Below are positions 53,933 to 63,578 of a stretch of 64,000 bases of DNA, one piece after another. Source of the stretch: Luteolibacter pohnpeiensis (lineage in GTDB: Bacteria > Verrucomicrobiota > Verrucomicrobiia > Verrucomicrobiales > Akkermansiaceae). Made by a program: the position numbers and the translations under genes. Numbering within the stretch: position 1 is the first letter of the stretch; each line of letters begins with the position of its first letter. Below the pieces are notes generated by a model. The model was not told the DNA's origin. It was given only the letters and a program-made list of their open reading frames with translations, and searched no databases. The DNA lies in the NCBI RefSeq assembly GCF_016595435.1, contig NZ_JAENIJ010000008.1:103024-167023 (forward strand), written 5' to 3'.

Positions 53933-54784
53933 TCAGAGGACTTCTTTGACGAAGGTGTCGCGGCGGAAAATGGCGAACTGATCCGGCTCTTCGCCCATGC
54001 CGAGGAAACGCGGCGGGATGTCGAGATTTTCGTAAATGGTAATGGCGATGCCGCCTTTGCCGGAGCCGTCCATTTTGGTGACGATGAGGCCATCAAGCGG
54101 AGAGGCTTTGTGAAACTCCTTCGCTTGCTGCATCGCGTTGGTGCCAGTGGTGGCATCGACCACGAGCAGGGTCAGATGGGGCGCGGTTTCGTCCTGCTTC
54201 GCCATGGTGCGGCGGATTTTGGTCAGCTCCTCCATCAGGTTGTGCCGGGTGTGGAGGCGGCCAGCGGTGTCGCAAATCAGGAAATCGGTTTTGTCAGCGA
54301 TCGCTTGCTTGTGGGCATTGAAGCAAACCGATGACGGATCGGCATTCGGTGCTCCGGCGACCACGGGAATATCGAGTCGATTGCCCCAGCGTTGCAATTG
54401 CTCGACGGCTGCAGCGCGGAATGTGTCGGCCGCGGCCAGGCAAACCGAGTGACCCCGGTTTTTCAACCAAAGCCCGAGTTTGGCGGATGAGGTGGTTTTC
54501 CCGGTGCCATTGACGCCGACCACGAGGATCACAAAGGGCTTGCCGTCCGGGCGAGGGGTGAGTTCGGGGAAATCCGGTGGCAGTTTGTCGGAAAGATGGC
54601 GGCGCGTGATTTCCACCACATCATCGACCGTGACTTTGCGACCGAGATCGCGCAGGTCGTCGATGATGTAAGTGGTGAGGTGAACTCCCAGGTCAGCGGC
54701 GATCAAGCTCGCCTCCAGATCGTCCCAATCAATGTCGGCACGATTGGAGATTTTGTTGATCAGGGATTTGAAAAAGCCGGCCAT
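53933..54784 (-). CDS. ftsY: Signal recognition particle receptor FtsY
   Basis: A 283-residue GTPase that docks the signal recognition particle at the membrane. The NG domain is complete: GVNGTGKTTSSAKLGLWL (P-loop), AADTFRAAAVEQL, DTAGRLHTRHNLMEEL and TKMDGSGKGG. There is no long acidic A domain, as in short FtsY proteins; the first residues MAGFFKSLINKI may be the membrane-binding helix. The ATG at 54784 is chosen over a GTG two codons before. It is the last gene of a long minus-strand run starting with the ArsR-type gene. Confidence 0.95.
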   Translation of the reverse strand: MAGFFKSLINKISNRADIDWDDLEASLIAADLGVHLTTYIIDDLRDLGRKVTVDDVVEITRRHLSDKLPPDFPELTPRPDGKPFVILVVGVNGTGKTTSSAKLGLWLKNRGHSVCLAAADTFRAAAVEQLQRWGNRLDIPVVAGAPNADPSSVCFNAHKQAIADKTDFLICDTAGRLHTRHNLMEELTKIRRTMAKQDETAPHLTLLVVDATTGTNAMQQAKEFHKASPLDGLIVTKMDGSGKGGIAITIYENLDIPPRFLGMGEEPDQFAIFRRDTFVKEVL

Positions 54785-54835
54785 AGGCACGAAGTCGTGG
54801 AAAATGAACCGGCCAATTGCAAGCCGCTTTAAGTG

Positions 54836-55489
54836 TTAGAGCTCTTTGACGCGAAGATTTCTCCAACGGACATTGCAGGCTTTGCCAGCGTGAACCTGGA
54901 GCGCGAAGAATCCTTCAGGAGTGAAGTTTTTCTCGTCGTTGTCGGTGTAGTCGCTGCGAAGCTTGCCGTTCAGGTAGATGGTCAGATGCTTGCCCTCGGC
55001 GACGATGCGGACTTCGTTCCAGTCGTCCCATTTCATGAGTTCCTGGCCTTGAGCAGTGAATGCCTTCTTTGCCTCGTCGGAATTGGAAGCGGGCATCAAC
55101 CAGCCGCGGCGCGCTTCATCGTAAATGCCAGCAGTCCAGGCGCGCTTTTTGTCCTGATCGTGCTCGCACTGGTAGCCATAAACACGACCGTCTTTGCCGT
55201 CGCGTTGGAGGCCGCGGAACATGACACCGGAATTGCCTTCGAGGGTGTCGAATTTGAACTCGAAGCGGAAATCGAAGTCCTTGTAGGTTTTCTTGGTGCG
55301 GAGGAAAGTGTTGGCCTTGGTGTTGTCACCAGTGCCGACGATTTCTCCGTCTTTCACCTCGTATTTGCCGTCGCCATTGACCGATGTCCAGCCGTTGAGA
55401 TTCTTGCCATTGAAGATCTCCTTGAATCCAGCTTCCAGCGCGTAGGCGGGGCTGGCGATGAGCAATAGGCATGCGAGTAGTTTTTTCAT
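54836..55489 (-). CDS. DUF1080 (3-keto-disaccharide hydrolase-type) exported protein
   Basis: A 217-residue exported beta-sandwich protein of the DUF1080 family, common in Verrucomicrobiota and Planctomycetes and probably a glycoside-binding or -cleaving fold. The signal peptide is residues 1-17 (MKKLLACLLLIASPAYA). The family strings are FNGKNLNGWTS, EIVGTGDN, FEFKFDTLEGNSGVMFRG and WNEVRIVAEGKHLTIYLNGK. The ATG at 55487-55489 is chosen; the open frame upstream lies in the BioF gene. The substrate is not known. Confidence 0.88.
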   Translation of the reverse strand: MKKLLACLLLIASPAYALEAGFKEIFNGKNLNGWTSVNGDGKYEVKDGEIVGTGDNTKANTFLRTKKTYKDFDFRFEFKFDTLEGNSGVMFRGLQRDGKDGRVYGYQCEHDQDKKRAWTAGIYDEARRGWLMPASNSDEAKKAFTAQGQELMKWDDWNEVRIVAEGKHLTIYLNGKLRSDYTDNDEKNFTPEGFFALQVHAGKACNVRWRNLRVKEL

Positions 55490-55496
55490 AGGTCGT

Positions 55497-56645
55497 TTAC
55501 GGGGATTGTGTTTTGTAGAACATCTCATCCAGACGAGTCCGCAGTTCACGCACCACGTCCGCCGGGTGAGCGGCGGAAAGACTTGCCCTGAGGCGGGCGG
55601 AGCCACGAGGCACGGTGGGCCAGCGGATAGCCGGAATGAGAAAGCCGTTATCTTCCATCCTACCGGAAGCGTCAATTGCCGAGGCATTGCTGCCGCAAAT
55701 CACAGGGACGATCGGAGTCGTTTGTTGGGGATCGAGCAGGGAAATGTTGAAGCGCAGGGCGGATCGCAGGGTGTCGCCTTCAGAGGAGCGAATGATCTCC
55801 AAAGAGCGTCTCGCTGCATGCGCAATCGTAGGCGGCGGGGCGGTGGAGTAGATGAAGGAGCGGGCGCGATTGATGAACAGGTCGATCCATTCGCGGCTTG
55901 CGGCGATGTAGCCACCGGAAAGGCCGACCGATTTGCTGAGGGTGCCCATCTGAAACGCGACTCGTTTCCGGAAGGCGGCATCGTCCGCCAGCCCCATGCC
56001 GGTTTCGCCCAGAACGCCTACAGCGTGCGCTTCATCCAGAAAAAGATCCGCATCGAATTGCTCGGTCAGATCGAGAATTTCCGCGAGCGGGCACAGATCG
56101 CCATCCATGCTGAAGACCGATTCCGTCACGACAAGGATGTGGCTTGCGGCGTCTTTTTTGCGGATCGATTCCAAAAGTTGTCGCAGTTTTTCGACCCGAT
56201 TGTGAGGGAAAACGCGGATCGTTGCCCCGGAAAGGCGTGCGGCATCCACCAGCGATGCGTGGCAAAGCTTGTCCAACACGATGGTGTCGCCTTTGCCAAC
56301 AATTGCCGGAATGGCTCCCATCGCCGCGGCAAATCCGGAGCTGAAGGCGAGCGCCGCTTCGGCGTGTTTCGCTGCGGCGATGTCTTCCTCCAATTGCAGG
56401 TGAGGGGAATGTGATCCGCTTACCAAACGCGACGCGGTCGCCCCCGCGCCGAATTGCTGCACCCCTTCAATCAAGGCCTCGGCCACAGCTGGATGCCCGG
56501 CAAGCCCCAGATAGTCGTTCGAGGCGAAATTCCACAACTCACGCCCCTCACGCGCAATACGCATTCCGGGTGCTTCGATCGTGCGAAGCTTTCGCAGCAG
56601 GCCGTCGGCAGAGATCTGGCGCAGGCTTTCTGCGGGATTTCGCAT
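55497..56645 (-). CDS. 8-amino-7-oxononanoate synthase-like aminotransferase
   Basis: A 382-residue PLP-dependent alpha-oxoamine synthase. The best fit is BioF of biotin synthesis, which joins pimeloyl-ACP/CoA with alanine. The PLP lysine is Lys238 in GTLSKSVGLSGGY. Also seen are NDYLGLAGHP (about 43-52), GAGATASRLVSGSHSPHLQLE, TESVFSMDGD and LDEAHAVGVLGETG. No other biotin genes are in the window, so another member of the family (KBL or SPT-like) cannot be excluded. It lies 7 nt ahead of DUF1080 and 11 nt after dacA in the same direction. Confidence 0.85.
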   Translation of the reverse strand: MRNPAESLRQISADGLLRKLRTIEAPGMRIAREGRELWNFASNDYLGLAGHPAVAEALIEGVQQFGAGATASRLVSGSHSPHLQLEEDIAAAKHAEAALAFSSGFAAAMGAIPAIVGKGDTIVLDKLCHASLVDAARLSGATIRVFPHNRVEKLRQLLESIRKKDAASHILVVTESVFSMDGDLCPLAEILDLTEQFDADLFLDEAHAVGVLGETGMGLADDAAFRKRVAFQMGTLSKSVGLSGGYIAASREWIDLFINRARSFIYSTAPPPTIAHAARRSLEIIRSSEGDTLRSALRFNISLLDPQQTTPIVPVICGSNASAIDASGRMEDNGFLIPAIRWPTVPRGSARLRASLSAAHPADVVRELRTRLDEMFYKTQSP

Positions 56646-56656
56646 CGCGGCGGTGA

Positions 56657-57553
56657 TCAGGATTCAGAAGCAGGGCGTTCGAGAGCCCAAGCCAGCAGCT
56701 TTTTCGAATCTGACCAGATGTTCGGAGTGTTGGATTTGAGAACGACGGTAACGACCGAGCGCCCATTCAGGGTGCCGGTCGCAACTAGACAGCGGCCAGC
56801 TGCATTGGTGGTGCCGGTTTTCATGCCGTTGCAATAGGCCACGGTTTTCAGCACTTTGTTGGTGTTCTCAATGTATCTGGTTCGACCGTCGGCGTAGCGG
56901 AAAGTGTAAGCCTTTGTCGCGAAAAAGGAGCGCAATAAAGGGCTGCGGTAGGCGGCTCGGGCAGCGATCGCGAGATCCCGGGCAGTCGAATACTGAGTCG
57001 GTTCAGGCAGGCCGTTCGGATTGACGAAATAGGAATTCCGCATGCCGAGAGAAGCCGCTTTCGCGTTCATCAGTTTGGCGAAATCTTCCTGGGAGCCTCC
57101 AACATCGCGTGCGAGTGCACGTGCGATGTCATTGGCGCTTTTCACCATGAGGACTTTCAACAAATCACGCCGGGTGTAAACGTCGCCGGGTTTGACGTAT
57201 AGCTTGGTGGGCTCACAGGCCTCATCGGACGAGGTGATGGTGACGTTTTTGTCGATGTTGCCATCATCCATCACGCAAAGAGCGGTGACAATTTTCTGGG
57301 TACTAGCTACCGGGCGGTGTACGTCCGCATTTTTCGCGTAAAGAACCCGGCCGCTATCGATATCCACGACAATTGCGCTTTCGCCCGCGATGTTGGGTGG
57401 CGGGTTGAGTGGAATCGCGGCAACGCGAACGGGCGTGGCGTTCGGTGCAGGATTCGGAGTGCGGGAAAGCGGTGGCGGATTTCCTCCGCAAGACGTGATG
57501 AGCGAGACCGTGAAGGTCAGCGCGGAAATGATGACGCAGAGCTGGCGTGACAT
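56657..57553 (-). CDS. dacA: D-alanyl-D-alanine carboxypeptidase, DacA family
   Basis: A 298-residue penicillin-binding protein of the low-molecular-weight class, trimming peptidoglycan stem peptides. All three motifs are visible: SxxK is Ser84-Lys87 (PVASTQKIV), SxN is Ser139-Asn141 (KSANDIA) and KTG is Lys245 (GMKTGTTNAAG). The N-terminus has a lipoprotein-type signal with Cys22 (LITSC), so it may be a lipid-anchored form; a C-terminal membrane helix as in E. coli DacA is not seen. It is 11 nt ahead of the BioF-like gene. Confidence 0.92.
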   Translation of the reverse strand: MSRQLCVIISALTFTVSLITSCGGNPPPLSRTPNPAPNATPVRVAAIPLNPPPNIAGESAIVVDIDSGRVLYAKNADVHRPVASTQKIVTALCVMDDGNIDKNVTITSSDEACEPTKLYVKPGDVYTRRDLLKVLMVKSANDIARALARDVGGSQEDFAKLMNAKAASLGMRNSYFVNPNGLPEPTQYSTARDLAIAARAAYRSPLLRSFFATKAYTFRYADGRTRYIENTNKVLKTVAYCNGMKTGTTNAAGRCLVATGTLNGRSVVTVVLKSNTPNIWSDSKKLLAWALERPASES

Positions 57554-57604
57554 GAATCGATGATCGCTATGTCCCGCCTGTCTTCAAGCGGGAATCCATC
57601 GCGC

Positions 57605-57946
57605 TCACTCAGGTTTGCTTGGAAGCAGCCCCCCAATCACAAAATCATCTCCTTCTGGCAGGGCAGGTTCTTTGATATTGATTGGCCCAGCGAGCAGCAT
57701 TTCGCGTTGCGCTTTTTCCTGTTCATACGCGAGAGCGCGTTCTTTGCCGCTAGGTAAATCGACCAGATCTTTTTCCCGAGCTTCTACCACCGGGATGTGG
57801 CCGGGAAGTAAGCCGCTTATGGAAAAATTGGAGATCTTTGAGACCTGCGCACTCGTCGTCTCCTTGATGGAGCCGCAAGATGTCAGGGACAAAGGGATGA
57901 GCATAGAGAGGATGAAAAAATGGCGAGCCTGGGACATGGCTTTCAT
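57605..57946 (-). CDS. Small lipoprotein of unknown function
   Basis: A 113-residue protein with a lipoprotein signal (lipid-modified Cys24 in LSLTSCGS). The mature part has two near-identical strings, SGLLPGHIP and GGLLPSKPE, at its start and end, and a charged middle (EKERALAYEQEKAQRE-like). I do not recognise a family. The start at 57946 gives the signal peptide; the longer frame to 58252 is a shadow. It lies between the glycosidase and dacA genes on the same strand. Confidence 0.68.
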   Translation of the reverse strand: MKAMSQARHFFILSMLIPLSLTSCGSIKETTSAQVSKISNFSISGLLPGHIPVVEAREKDLVDLPSGKERALAYEQEKAQREMLLAGPINIKEPALPEGDDFVIGGLLPSKPE

Positions 57947-58029
57947 GGTGGGGAGCTGGTTGACCAGCGAACTTACCAGCTTCCACGGTCCTGTCCACTT
58001 CGTCTTTTGAAACAATCTCTTCAGAAAAA

Positions 58030-58893
58030 TTAAGGATTTTTGCGCGTTAAGATGAGGAAATTTCTCACCGGACGGTTCAGGATCCCGCGCTCGACGATTG
58101 GTCCGCCTGACACGTTTCCAGAAATAAAAAGGTCGGAGGAACGACCACCATCGAGATTCAGCGCGGTCTGAATCGGAAAGCCACAGGGCGATTGTTGCGC
58201 CAGCGTCGACGCCAGTTTTTTGAGCGTGCATGGCGAGGCGCGCCCAATCCACCAGCGATTGGCGCCATCCCAGGCGATGAAGCTCCGGGCGCTGGTTTTA
58301 CCATCGGATAAGCCGTCCACCATACGCGAATTTTCGCGAAGAAAGGGCCCGGCTTGAAGGAGTTCCTGCTGATTCGAATCAACTTTTTGTCGACGCTCGA
58401 TGGAGAGAATTCCCGAGCGGGATTCAAAGAAAACTCCGCTGCCGAGCGATGAGCGATTCCAGGCACCTGCGGGATTTCCTGCCGAGACGACTTTGCCAAG
58501 CGGGGCGCCTTCCGGGGTGAAAAATCCGGCGTTGATCGCGGCGATTCCATGCTTCGCACGCGCGGCGGATTCCGCATCCGGCCAAAGACTTCCGGGACCA
58601 CGGGGCTGATCGACGACAATCAGATGATGCGTTTGTGAATCGAACGTGATGCCGATGAACTCAATCCCAGACAGTCGGATTCGAGTCATTTTCGGCGCAC
58701 GTGCCGGTGTGGCTTGTCTTGCAGGAGTTGGATCGCTCGATTTTTCCACGAGCTCCGTTTGGGGAGCAGGGTTGTTTTCGACAACTCGCTCTGCGGCGGG
58801 AGGGCGAATCGGAGCAGGGGAGTGAGCCGATGGCCGGACCGGCGAACAGGCGGTCAAAGCAAAGATGGGAAGCAGAACAAGCGGCGATCGCAT
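58030..58893 (-). CDS. Phosphodiester glycosidase (NAGPA) family lipoprotein
   Basis: A 287-residue exported protein with a NAGPA/DUF2233 domain, related to enzymes that remove exposed N-acetylglucosamine phosphodiesters. A lipoprotein signal has Cys16 (FALTACSPVR), followed by a Pro/Ala-rich linker. The domain has AAINAGFFTPEGAPLG, ARSFIAWDGANRWWIG, and ALNLDGGRSSDLFISGN, the usual catalytic-site string. The ATG at 58891-58893 is chosen. Substrates may be cell-wall or polysaccharide phosphodiesters. Confidence 0.86.
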   Translation of the reverse strand: MRSPLVLLPIFALTACSPVRPSAHSPAPIRPPAAERVVENNPAPQTELVEKSSDPTPARQATPARAPKMTRIRLSGIEFIGITFDSQTHHLIVVDQPRGPGSLWPDAESAARAKHGIAAINAGFFTPEGAPLGKVVSAGNPAGAWNRSSLGSGVFFESRSGILSIERRQKVDSNQQELLQAGPFLRENSRMVDGLSDGKTSARSFIAWDGANRWWIGRASPCTLKKLASTLAQQSPCGFPIQTALNLDGGRSSDLFISGNVSGGPIVERGILNRPVRNFLILTRKNP

Positions 58894-58937
58894 GGTTGCG
58901 CATCGCACAAAGTCGGCAGGATGGCAACGCAATGCTC

Positions 58938-59858
58938 TTACTCCGACTTCACTCCGATGCCCAGCAAGGTTTGGAATTTGGGAGCTTCTGTTTCCCGGTC
59001 TGCAACGACGGTCTCGATCCCGCAAAATCCGGCCTTTTCCAGCATGGAGGCAAGATGACCTTCGGCGAATCCGAGCCAGCGATCGGCGTAGAGTTCGCGG
59101 GCTTGCTCAAAATTATGCTGCACCAGATCGAGCACGATCAGCCGACCGCCAGGTTTCAGGATGCGGAAAGCCGCGTCGAGCGCCCGCTGCGGATGCTCCG
59201 CGTGATGCAGCGCTTGACTGAGAATGGCCAGGTCCAGCTCGCCGGGCTCAATCGGCGGTTCTTCGATGTCGCCCAGCCGATACTCGACGTTCTGAAGACC
59301 GTTTTGGTGGGCAAGTTGTTGGCCGAATTCGACCATTTTTGGCGATAGGTCCACCGCGATCACTTTTTCCGCCCGCTGGGCGAGAAGCTGGGCGAGCGTT
59401 CCTTCACCCGCTCCGAGATCGGCCACAACTCGGTAATTGAGAATTTTGATCAATGATTCTGCGAGCGCCTTCCACGAACGACCGGGCACGTAATCCTTGC
59501 CGAAGCGTCCAGCCAGTTCATCGAAATAGGCGCGCGCCGTGTCCTTGCGCTTGCGCAGCAAATGCCGCAGAGCCGCCTGATCGGCTTCGATTTCCGGAAC
59601 TTCCGCCGCAGCGATGTTGGCGACTTTCATTAGATCGGAATCCGCCTTGCAGGAGTAAATGTTGTTTTTGCCGCTGCGTTCATCGGTTGCCAGTCCACCG
59701 CTTTTGAGCTGCGAAAGTTGGGTGGAAATCCGGCTTTGCCCCATGTTGAGAATTTCCTGCAACTCCGCCACCGACAACGATTCCTGAGCAAGAAGCATGA
59801 GGATTCGGAGACGCGTCGGGTCGGAAAGAAGCTTCAGGGATTTCAACGTTGACGACAT
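58938..59858 (-). CDS. ArsR-type regulator fused to a SAM-dependent methyltransferase domain
   Basis: A 306-residue fusion. The N-terminal 90 residues are an ArsR/SmtB winged helix ([25 protein letters not shown], about 28-52), without an obvious metal-binding cysteine pair. The C-terminal part (about 140-300) is a class I methyltransferase with motif [17 protein letters not shown] and [13 protein letters not shown]. It is divergent from metK-ahcY across 56 nt. The ArsR-methyltransferase regulators SahR and SamR, known from proteobacteria, control SAM-cycle genes, and this is likely a related regulator sensing SAM or S-adenosylhomocysteine. Whether it also methylates is not known. Confidence 0.85.
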   Translation of the reverse strand: MSSTLKSLKLLSDPTRLRILMLLAQESLSVAELQEILNMGQSRISTQLSQLKSGGLATDERSGKNNIYSCKADSDLMKVANIAAAEVPEIEADQAALRHLLRKRKDTARAYFDELAGRFGKDYVPGRSWKALAESLIKILNYRVVADLGAGEGTLAQLLAQRAEKVIAVDLSPKMVEFGQQLAHQNGLQNVEYRLGDIEEPPIEPGELDLAILSQALHHAEHPQRALDAAFRILKPGGRLIVLDLVQHNFEQARELYADRWLGFAEGHLASMLEKAGFCGIETVVADRETEAPKFQTLLGIGVKSE

Positions 59859-59871
59859 GGTGGGGCGGTTA

Positions 59872-59897
59872 TATCAACGCATCACGATTTGACGATA
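59872..59897. promoter_or_regulatory. Imperfect dyad between arsR-methyltransferase and metK
   Basis: TATCAA (59872-59877) and TTGACGATA (59889-59897) form an imperfect dyad (TCAA/TTGA with an 11-nt centre, outer TATC/GATA offset by one base). It lies in the 56-nt divergent gap and is the likeliest operator for the ArsR-type protein. The symmetry is modest, so the call is tentative. Confidence 0.35.
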
Positions 59898-59914
59898 CGA
59901 AAAACGAAAAGCGA

Positions 59915-61108
<1,194 letters not shown>

Positions 61109-61143
61109 GGAATCATCACGAACTCCAATCCATTTTAACCAAT

Positions 61144-62601
61144 ATGAGCGCTACAGATTGCAAAGAACAACCAGCCACACCGGCAGCGGGTGGATTTACC
61201 GATTTCAAAGTCGCGGACTTGAGCCTTGCCGATTTCGGCCGCAAGGAAATCGAAATCGCGGAGCATGAAATGCCGGGCCTGATGGCTACCCGTGAAAAAT
61301 ACGGCAAGGAAAAGCCGCTCCAAGGCGTGCGGATCATGGGCTCACTGCACATGACCATCCAGACGGCGGTGCTGATCGAAACTTTGGTAGATCTCGGCGC
61401 CGAAGTTCGCTGGGTCAGCTGCAACATTTTCTCCACCCAGGACCACGCTGCTGCAGCAATCGCTGCCCGTGAAATCCCGGTTTACGCCTGGAAGGGTGAG
61501 ACTCTCGAAGAATATTGGTGGTGCACTTGGCAAGCGATGGTGAATCCAGCTGGCCTCGGACCTGAATTGATTGTCGACGATGGTGGCGATGCCACCTTGT
61601 TGATTCACAAAGGCTATGAGCTTGAGAATGGCTCAACCTGGGTCGATAGCCCGTCCAGCAGCCTGGAAGAAAAGGTGATCAAAAACCTGCTCAAGAAAAT
61701 CCATGCGGAGCAGCCGGGGATTTTCGCCAAGATCGTCAAAGACTGGAAGGGCGTTTCCGAGGAAACCACCACTGGCGTGCATCGCCTCTATCAAATGGCG
61801 AAAGCAGGCACGCTGTTGGTTCCTGCCATCAACGTGAACGACTCGGTTACCAAGTCGAAATTCGACAACCTGTACGGTTGCCGCGAGTCGCTTCTCGACG
61901 GCATCAAACGCGCGACGGACGTGATGATTTCCGGCAAGGTCGGCGTGGTTTGCGGTTACGGCGATGTCGGTAAAGGCTGCGCCCAGGCACTTCGTGGAGC
62001 GGGCGCACAGGTCGTCGTGACCGAAGTCGACCCGATCTGCGCATTACAGGCATCCATGGAAGGCTACCGCGTTCTGCCGATCGAAGACACCCTTGGCTGG
62101 GGCGATATTTACGTCACCACCACCGGAAACTTCGGCATCATTCGCCTGGAGCACATGGAGAAAATGAAGGATCAGGCGATCGTCTGTAACATTGGTCACT
62201 TCGACAACGAGATTGAAATCGATAAGCTCAACGAAGCTCCCGGTGTCGCCCGCAACAACATCAAGCCGCAAGTCGACAAGTACACGTTCCCAACGGGCAA
62301 CAGCATTTACATGCTGGCTGAAGGTCGTCTGGTGAACCTTGGTTGCGCTACCGGTCACCCAAGTTTCGTGATGTCGAACTCATTCACCAACCAAACCTTG
62401 GCACAAATTGATCTTTGGAAGAACAAAGATAGCTACAAGGCTGGCGAGGTGAAAGTGCTGCCAAAGCATCTCGACGAAGAAGTGGCACGCCTCCACCTGT
62501 CCAAAATCGGCGCCAAGCTCACGACGCTCACCAAGGAGCAGGCGGATTACATCGGTGTTCCTGTCGAAGGTCCTTACAAGCCGGACCACTACCGTTATTG
62601 A
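61144..62601 (+). CDS. ahcY: Adenosylhomocysteinase
   Basis: AhcY splits S-adenosylhomocysteine into adenosine and homocysteine, relieving product inhibition of methyltransferases. A 485-residue enzyme, of the longer bacterial type. The NAD-binding string is [20 protein letters not shown]. Others are [52 protein letters not shown] and the conserved C-terminus KPDHYRY. The ATG at 61144 is used; the frame is open upstream into metK. With metK it forms the SAM cycle operon, likely controlled by the divergent ArsR-type regulator. Confidence 0.97.
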   Translation: MSATDCKEQPATPAAGGFTDFKVADLSLADFGRKEIEIAEHEMPGLMATREKYGKEKPLQGVRIMGSLHMTIQTAVLIETLVDLGAEVRWVSCNIFSTQDHAAAAIAAREIPVYAWKGETLEEYWWCTWQAMVNPAGLGPELIVDDGGDATLLIHKGYELENGSTWVDSPSSSLEEKVIKNLLKKIHAEQPGIFAKIVKDWKGVSEETTTGVHRLYQMAKAGTLLVPAINVNDSVTKSKFDNLYGCRESLLDGIKRATDVMISGKVGVVCGYGDVGKGCAQALRGAGAQVVVTEVDPICALQASMEGYRVLPIEDTLGWGDIYVTTTGNFGIIRLEHMEKMKDQAIVCNIGHFDNEIEIDKLNEAPGVARNNIKPQVDKYTFPTGNSIYMLAEGRLVNLGCATGHPSFVMSNSFTNQTLAQIDLWKNKDSYKAGEVKVLPKHLDEEVARLHLSKIGAKLTTLTKEQADYIGVPVEGPYKPDHYRY

Positions 62602-62635
62602 TCCCGAATCAGTTCACTGAATCCGTTTCGAATCT

Positions 62636-62670
62636 AACCCCGGACGATGCGTCGTTCGGGGTTGTTTTTT
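62636..62670 (+). terminator. Intrinsic terminator of metK-ahcY
   Basis: AACCCCG (62636-62642) pairs with CGGGGTT (62657-62663), with an inner ACGA/TCGT stem and a TGCG loop, followed by G and six T. It is 34 nt past the ahcY stop codon. Confidence 0.88.
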
Positions 62671-62761
62671 AATCAAACTTGTCAAATATTTCCCCAATTG
62701 ACCTTCTGAAACCGTGAATTGAACGGTTCAGCATGCGGTTCTTGAGAGCATGCGTATCCTT

Positions 62762-62845
62762 CTGAATCAATAGATCATTGATCCAGAGTGCTGATTCAGG
62801 TGAGCTAGATTTCTGAACCTGCGAGGATCTTCACCAACTCGCAGG
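62762..62845 (+). repeat. Cluster of inverted repeats in the gap after ahcY
   Basis: The gap 62602-63029 has no gene that I can support. Besides the terminator it carries CTGAATCA (62762-62769) with TGATTCAG (62792-62799), TCAAT/ATTGA (62767-62771 and 62777-62781), and CCTGCGAG (62818-62825) with CTCGCAGG (62838-62845). Two GCATGC sites also flank a short spacer just before. The set may be a structured RNA or remains of a mobile element. Outside these repeats I see nothing more than AT-rich sequence. Confidence 0.4.
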
Positions 62846-62983
62846 AAATCCAAACAACGGCAACGCGACATCACTGAATTCAGGGCACATCCGGCAACCC
62901 ATGTCAGTAAAAGTGAGATGTCAAAAGTCCGCAAAGGGCTTTTTTATTTCGTGGTATAACGTTGATTCCAGTTGGTAAGGACT

Positions 62984-62999
62984 TGTATGGTACCATACA
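62984..62999. promoter_or_regulatory. Perfect 16-bp palindrome upstream of the AT-rich genes
   Basis: TGTATGGTACCATACA is a perfect palindrome 30 nt before the signal-peptide fragment at 63030. It may be an operator for the AT-rich gene. No nearby copy is seen. Confidence 0.45.
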
Positions 63000-63029
63000 G
63001 ATGATGAAACTCGCAACAAATAAACAAAA

Positions 63030-63122
63030 ATGATAAATATACATGCCGCACTATTTATGGTATTTTTGATAGCCTCATCTAGTCTGATTAAGGCTGATCC
63101 CATTCAGCCCGAAGGGCGGTGA
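63030..63122 (+). pseudogene. 5' fragment of a frameshifted exported-protein gene
   Basis: Thirty codons from an ATG at 63030, followed by TGA, encode a classic signal peptide: MINIHAALFMVFLIASS, then a short SLIKADPIQP. The next frame, open from about 63088, continues smoothly into the 108-residue protein starting at 63145 (KKYIFLPMGFSDVIEV). A one-base insertion near 63112-63119 (GGGCGG) would explain the break. Thus the two parts were probably one secreted protein of about 135-150 residues. The break could also be a sequencing error; the flanking sequence cannot decide. Confidence 0.5.
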
Positions 63123-63144
63123 TAAAAAGTATATATTTTTACCA

Positions 63145-63471
63145 ATGGGGTTCTCTGATGTTATAGAAGTATATTCTATTAATGATGAATTGCTGAATTC
63201 GATTAAAAGTGCATCACCTGAATGGGCCTTTAAAATAGTGACAATGCAATCTGGATCGTCTACGGTGCAGAATTGTGGAGGTTGGACAGGAGACTCATTT
63301 CATGTAAATATTGATTTTGGTGAACTGTCTGCTGCTGTCACTTGTAATGTTGCACCTAAGAGTATTACATCGAAGGCGGCGGTGAAAGTAGAAAATATTT
63401 CGCGGCAAACGCTGCATGGACATGAAATCAGTGTAGAAAAATGTGTGTTAGTAGGTCCAGTTATGGGCTAG
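63145..63471 (+). CDS. AT-rich orphan protein, likely the 3' part of a broken secreted protein
   Basis: A 108-residue frame that I do not recognise. It begins MGFSDVIEVYSINDELLNSI and has two cysteines (NCGG and TCNV) plus a third near the end (KCVL). No metal-binding or catalytic motif is seen. Codon use is AT-rich and unlike the genes before 62.6 kb, which points to transfer. It lies 73-nt upstream of the open frame of the RHS fragment. Its position beside RHS sequence would suit an immunity-type protein, but this is only inference. Confidence 0.5.
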   Translation: MGFSDVIEVYSINDELLNSIKSASPEWAFKIVTMQSGSSTVQNCGGWTGDSFHVNIDFGELSAAVTCNVAPKSITSKAAVKVENISRQTLHGHEISVEKCVLVGPVMG

Positions 63472-63578
63472 GTGGGCAAGGGTTTCATGATTTTTTTGCG
63501 GTTTGCGACGGAAACGACAACTTGACTTCCGACAGTGGTTAGAATTACGTTAGATTTGCTGAAAATCGCATCCCTTCG

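Noticed and set aside
54836..55687. A longer DUF1080 protein starting at 55687
   Set aside because: It would lie within the BioF-like gene; the ATG at 55489 gives a signal peptide.
57605..58252. A longer frame upstream of the small lipoprotein (215 codons)
   Set aside because: The first 100 residues have no pattern and would remove the signal peptide; the ATG at 57946 gives a clean lipoprotein.
59859..59914. A SAM riboswitch before metK
   Set aside because: The gap is only 56 nt and shows no riboswitch core or terminator.
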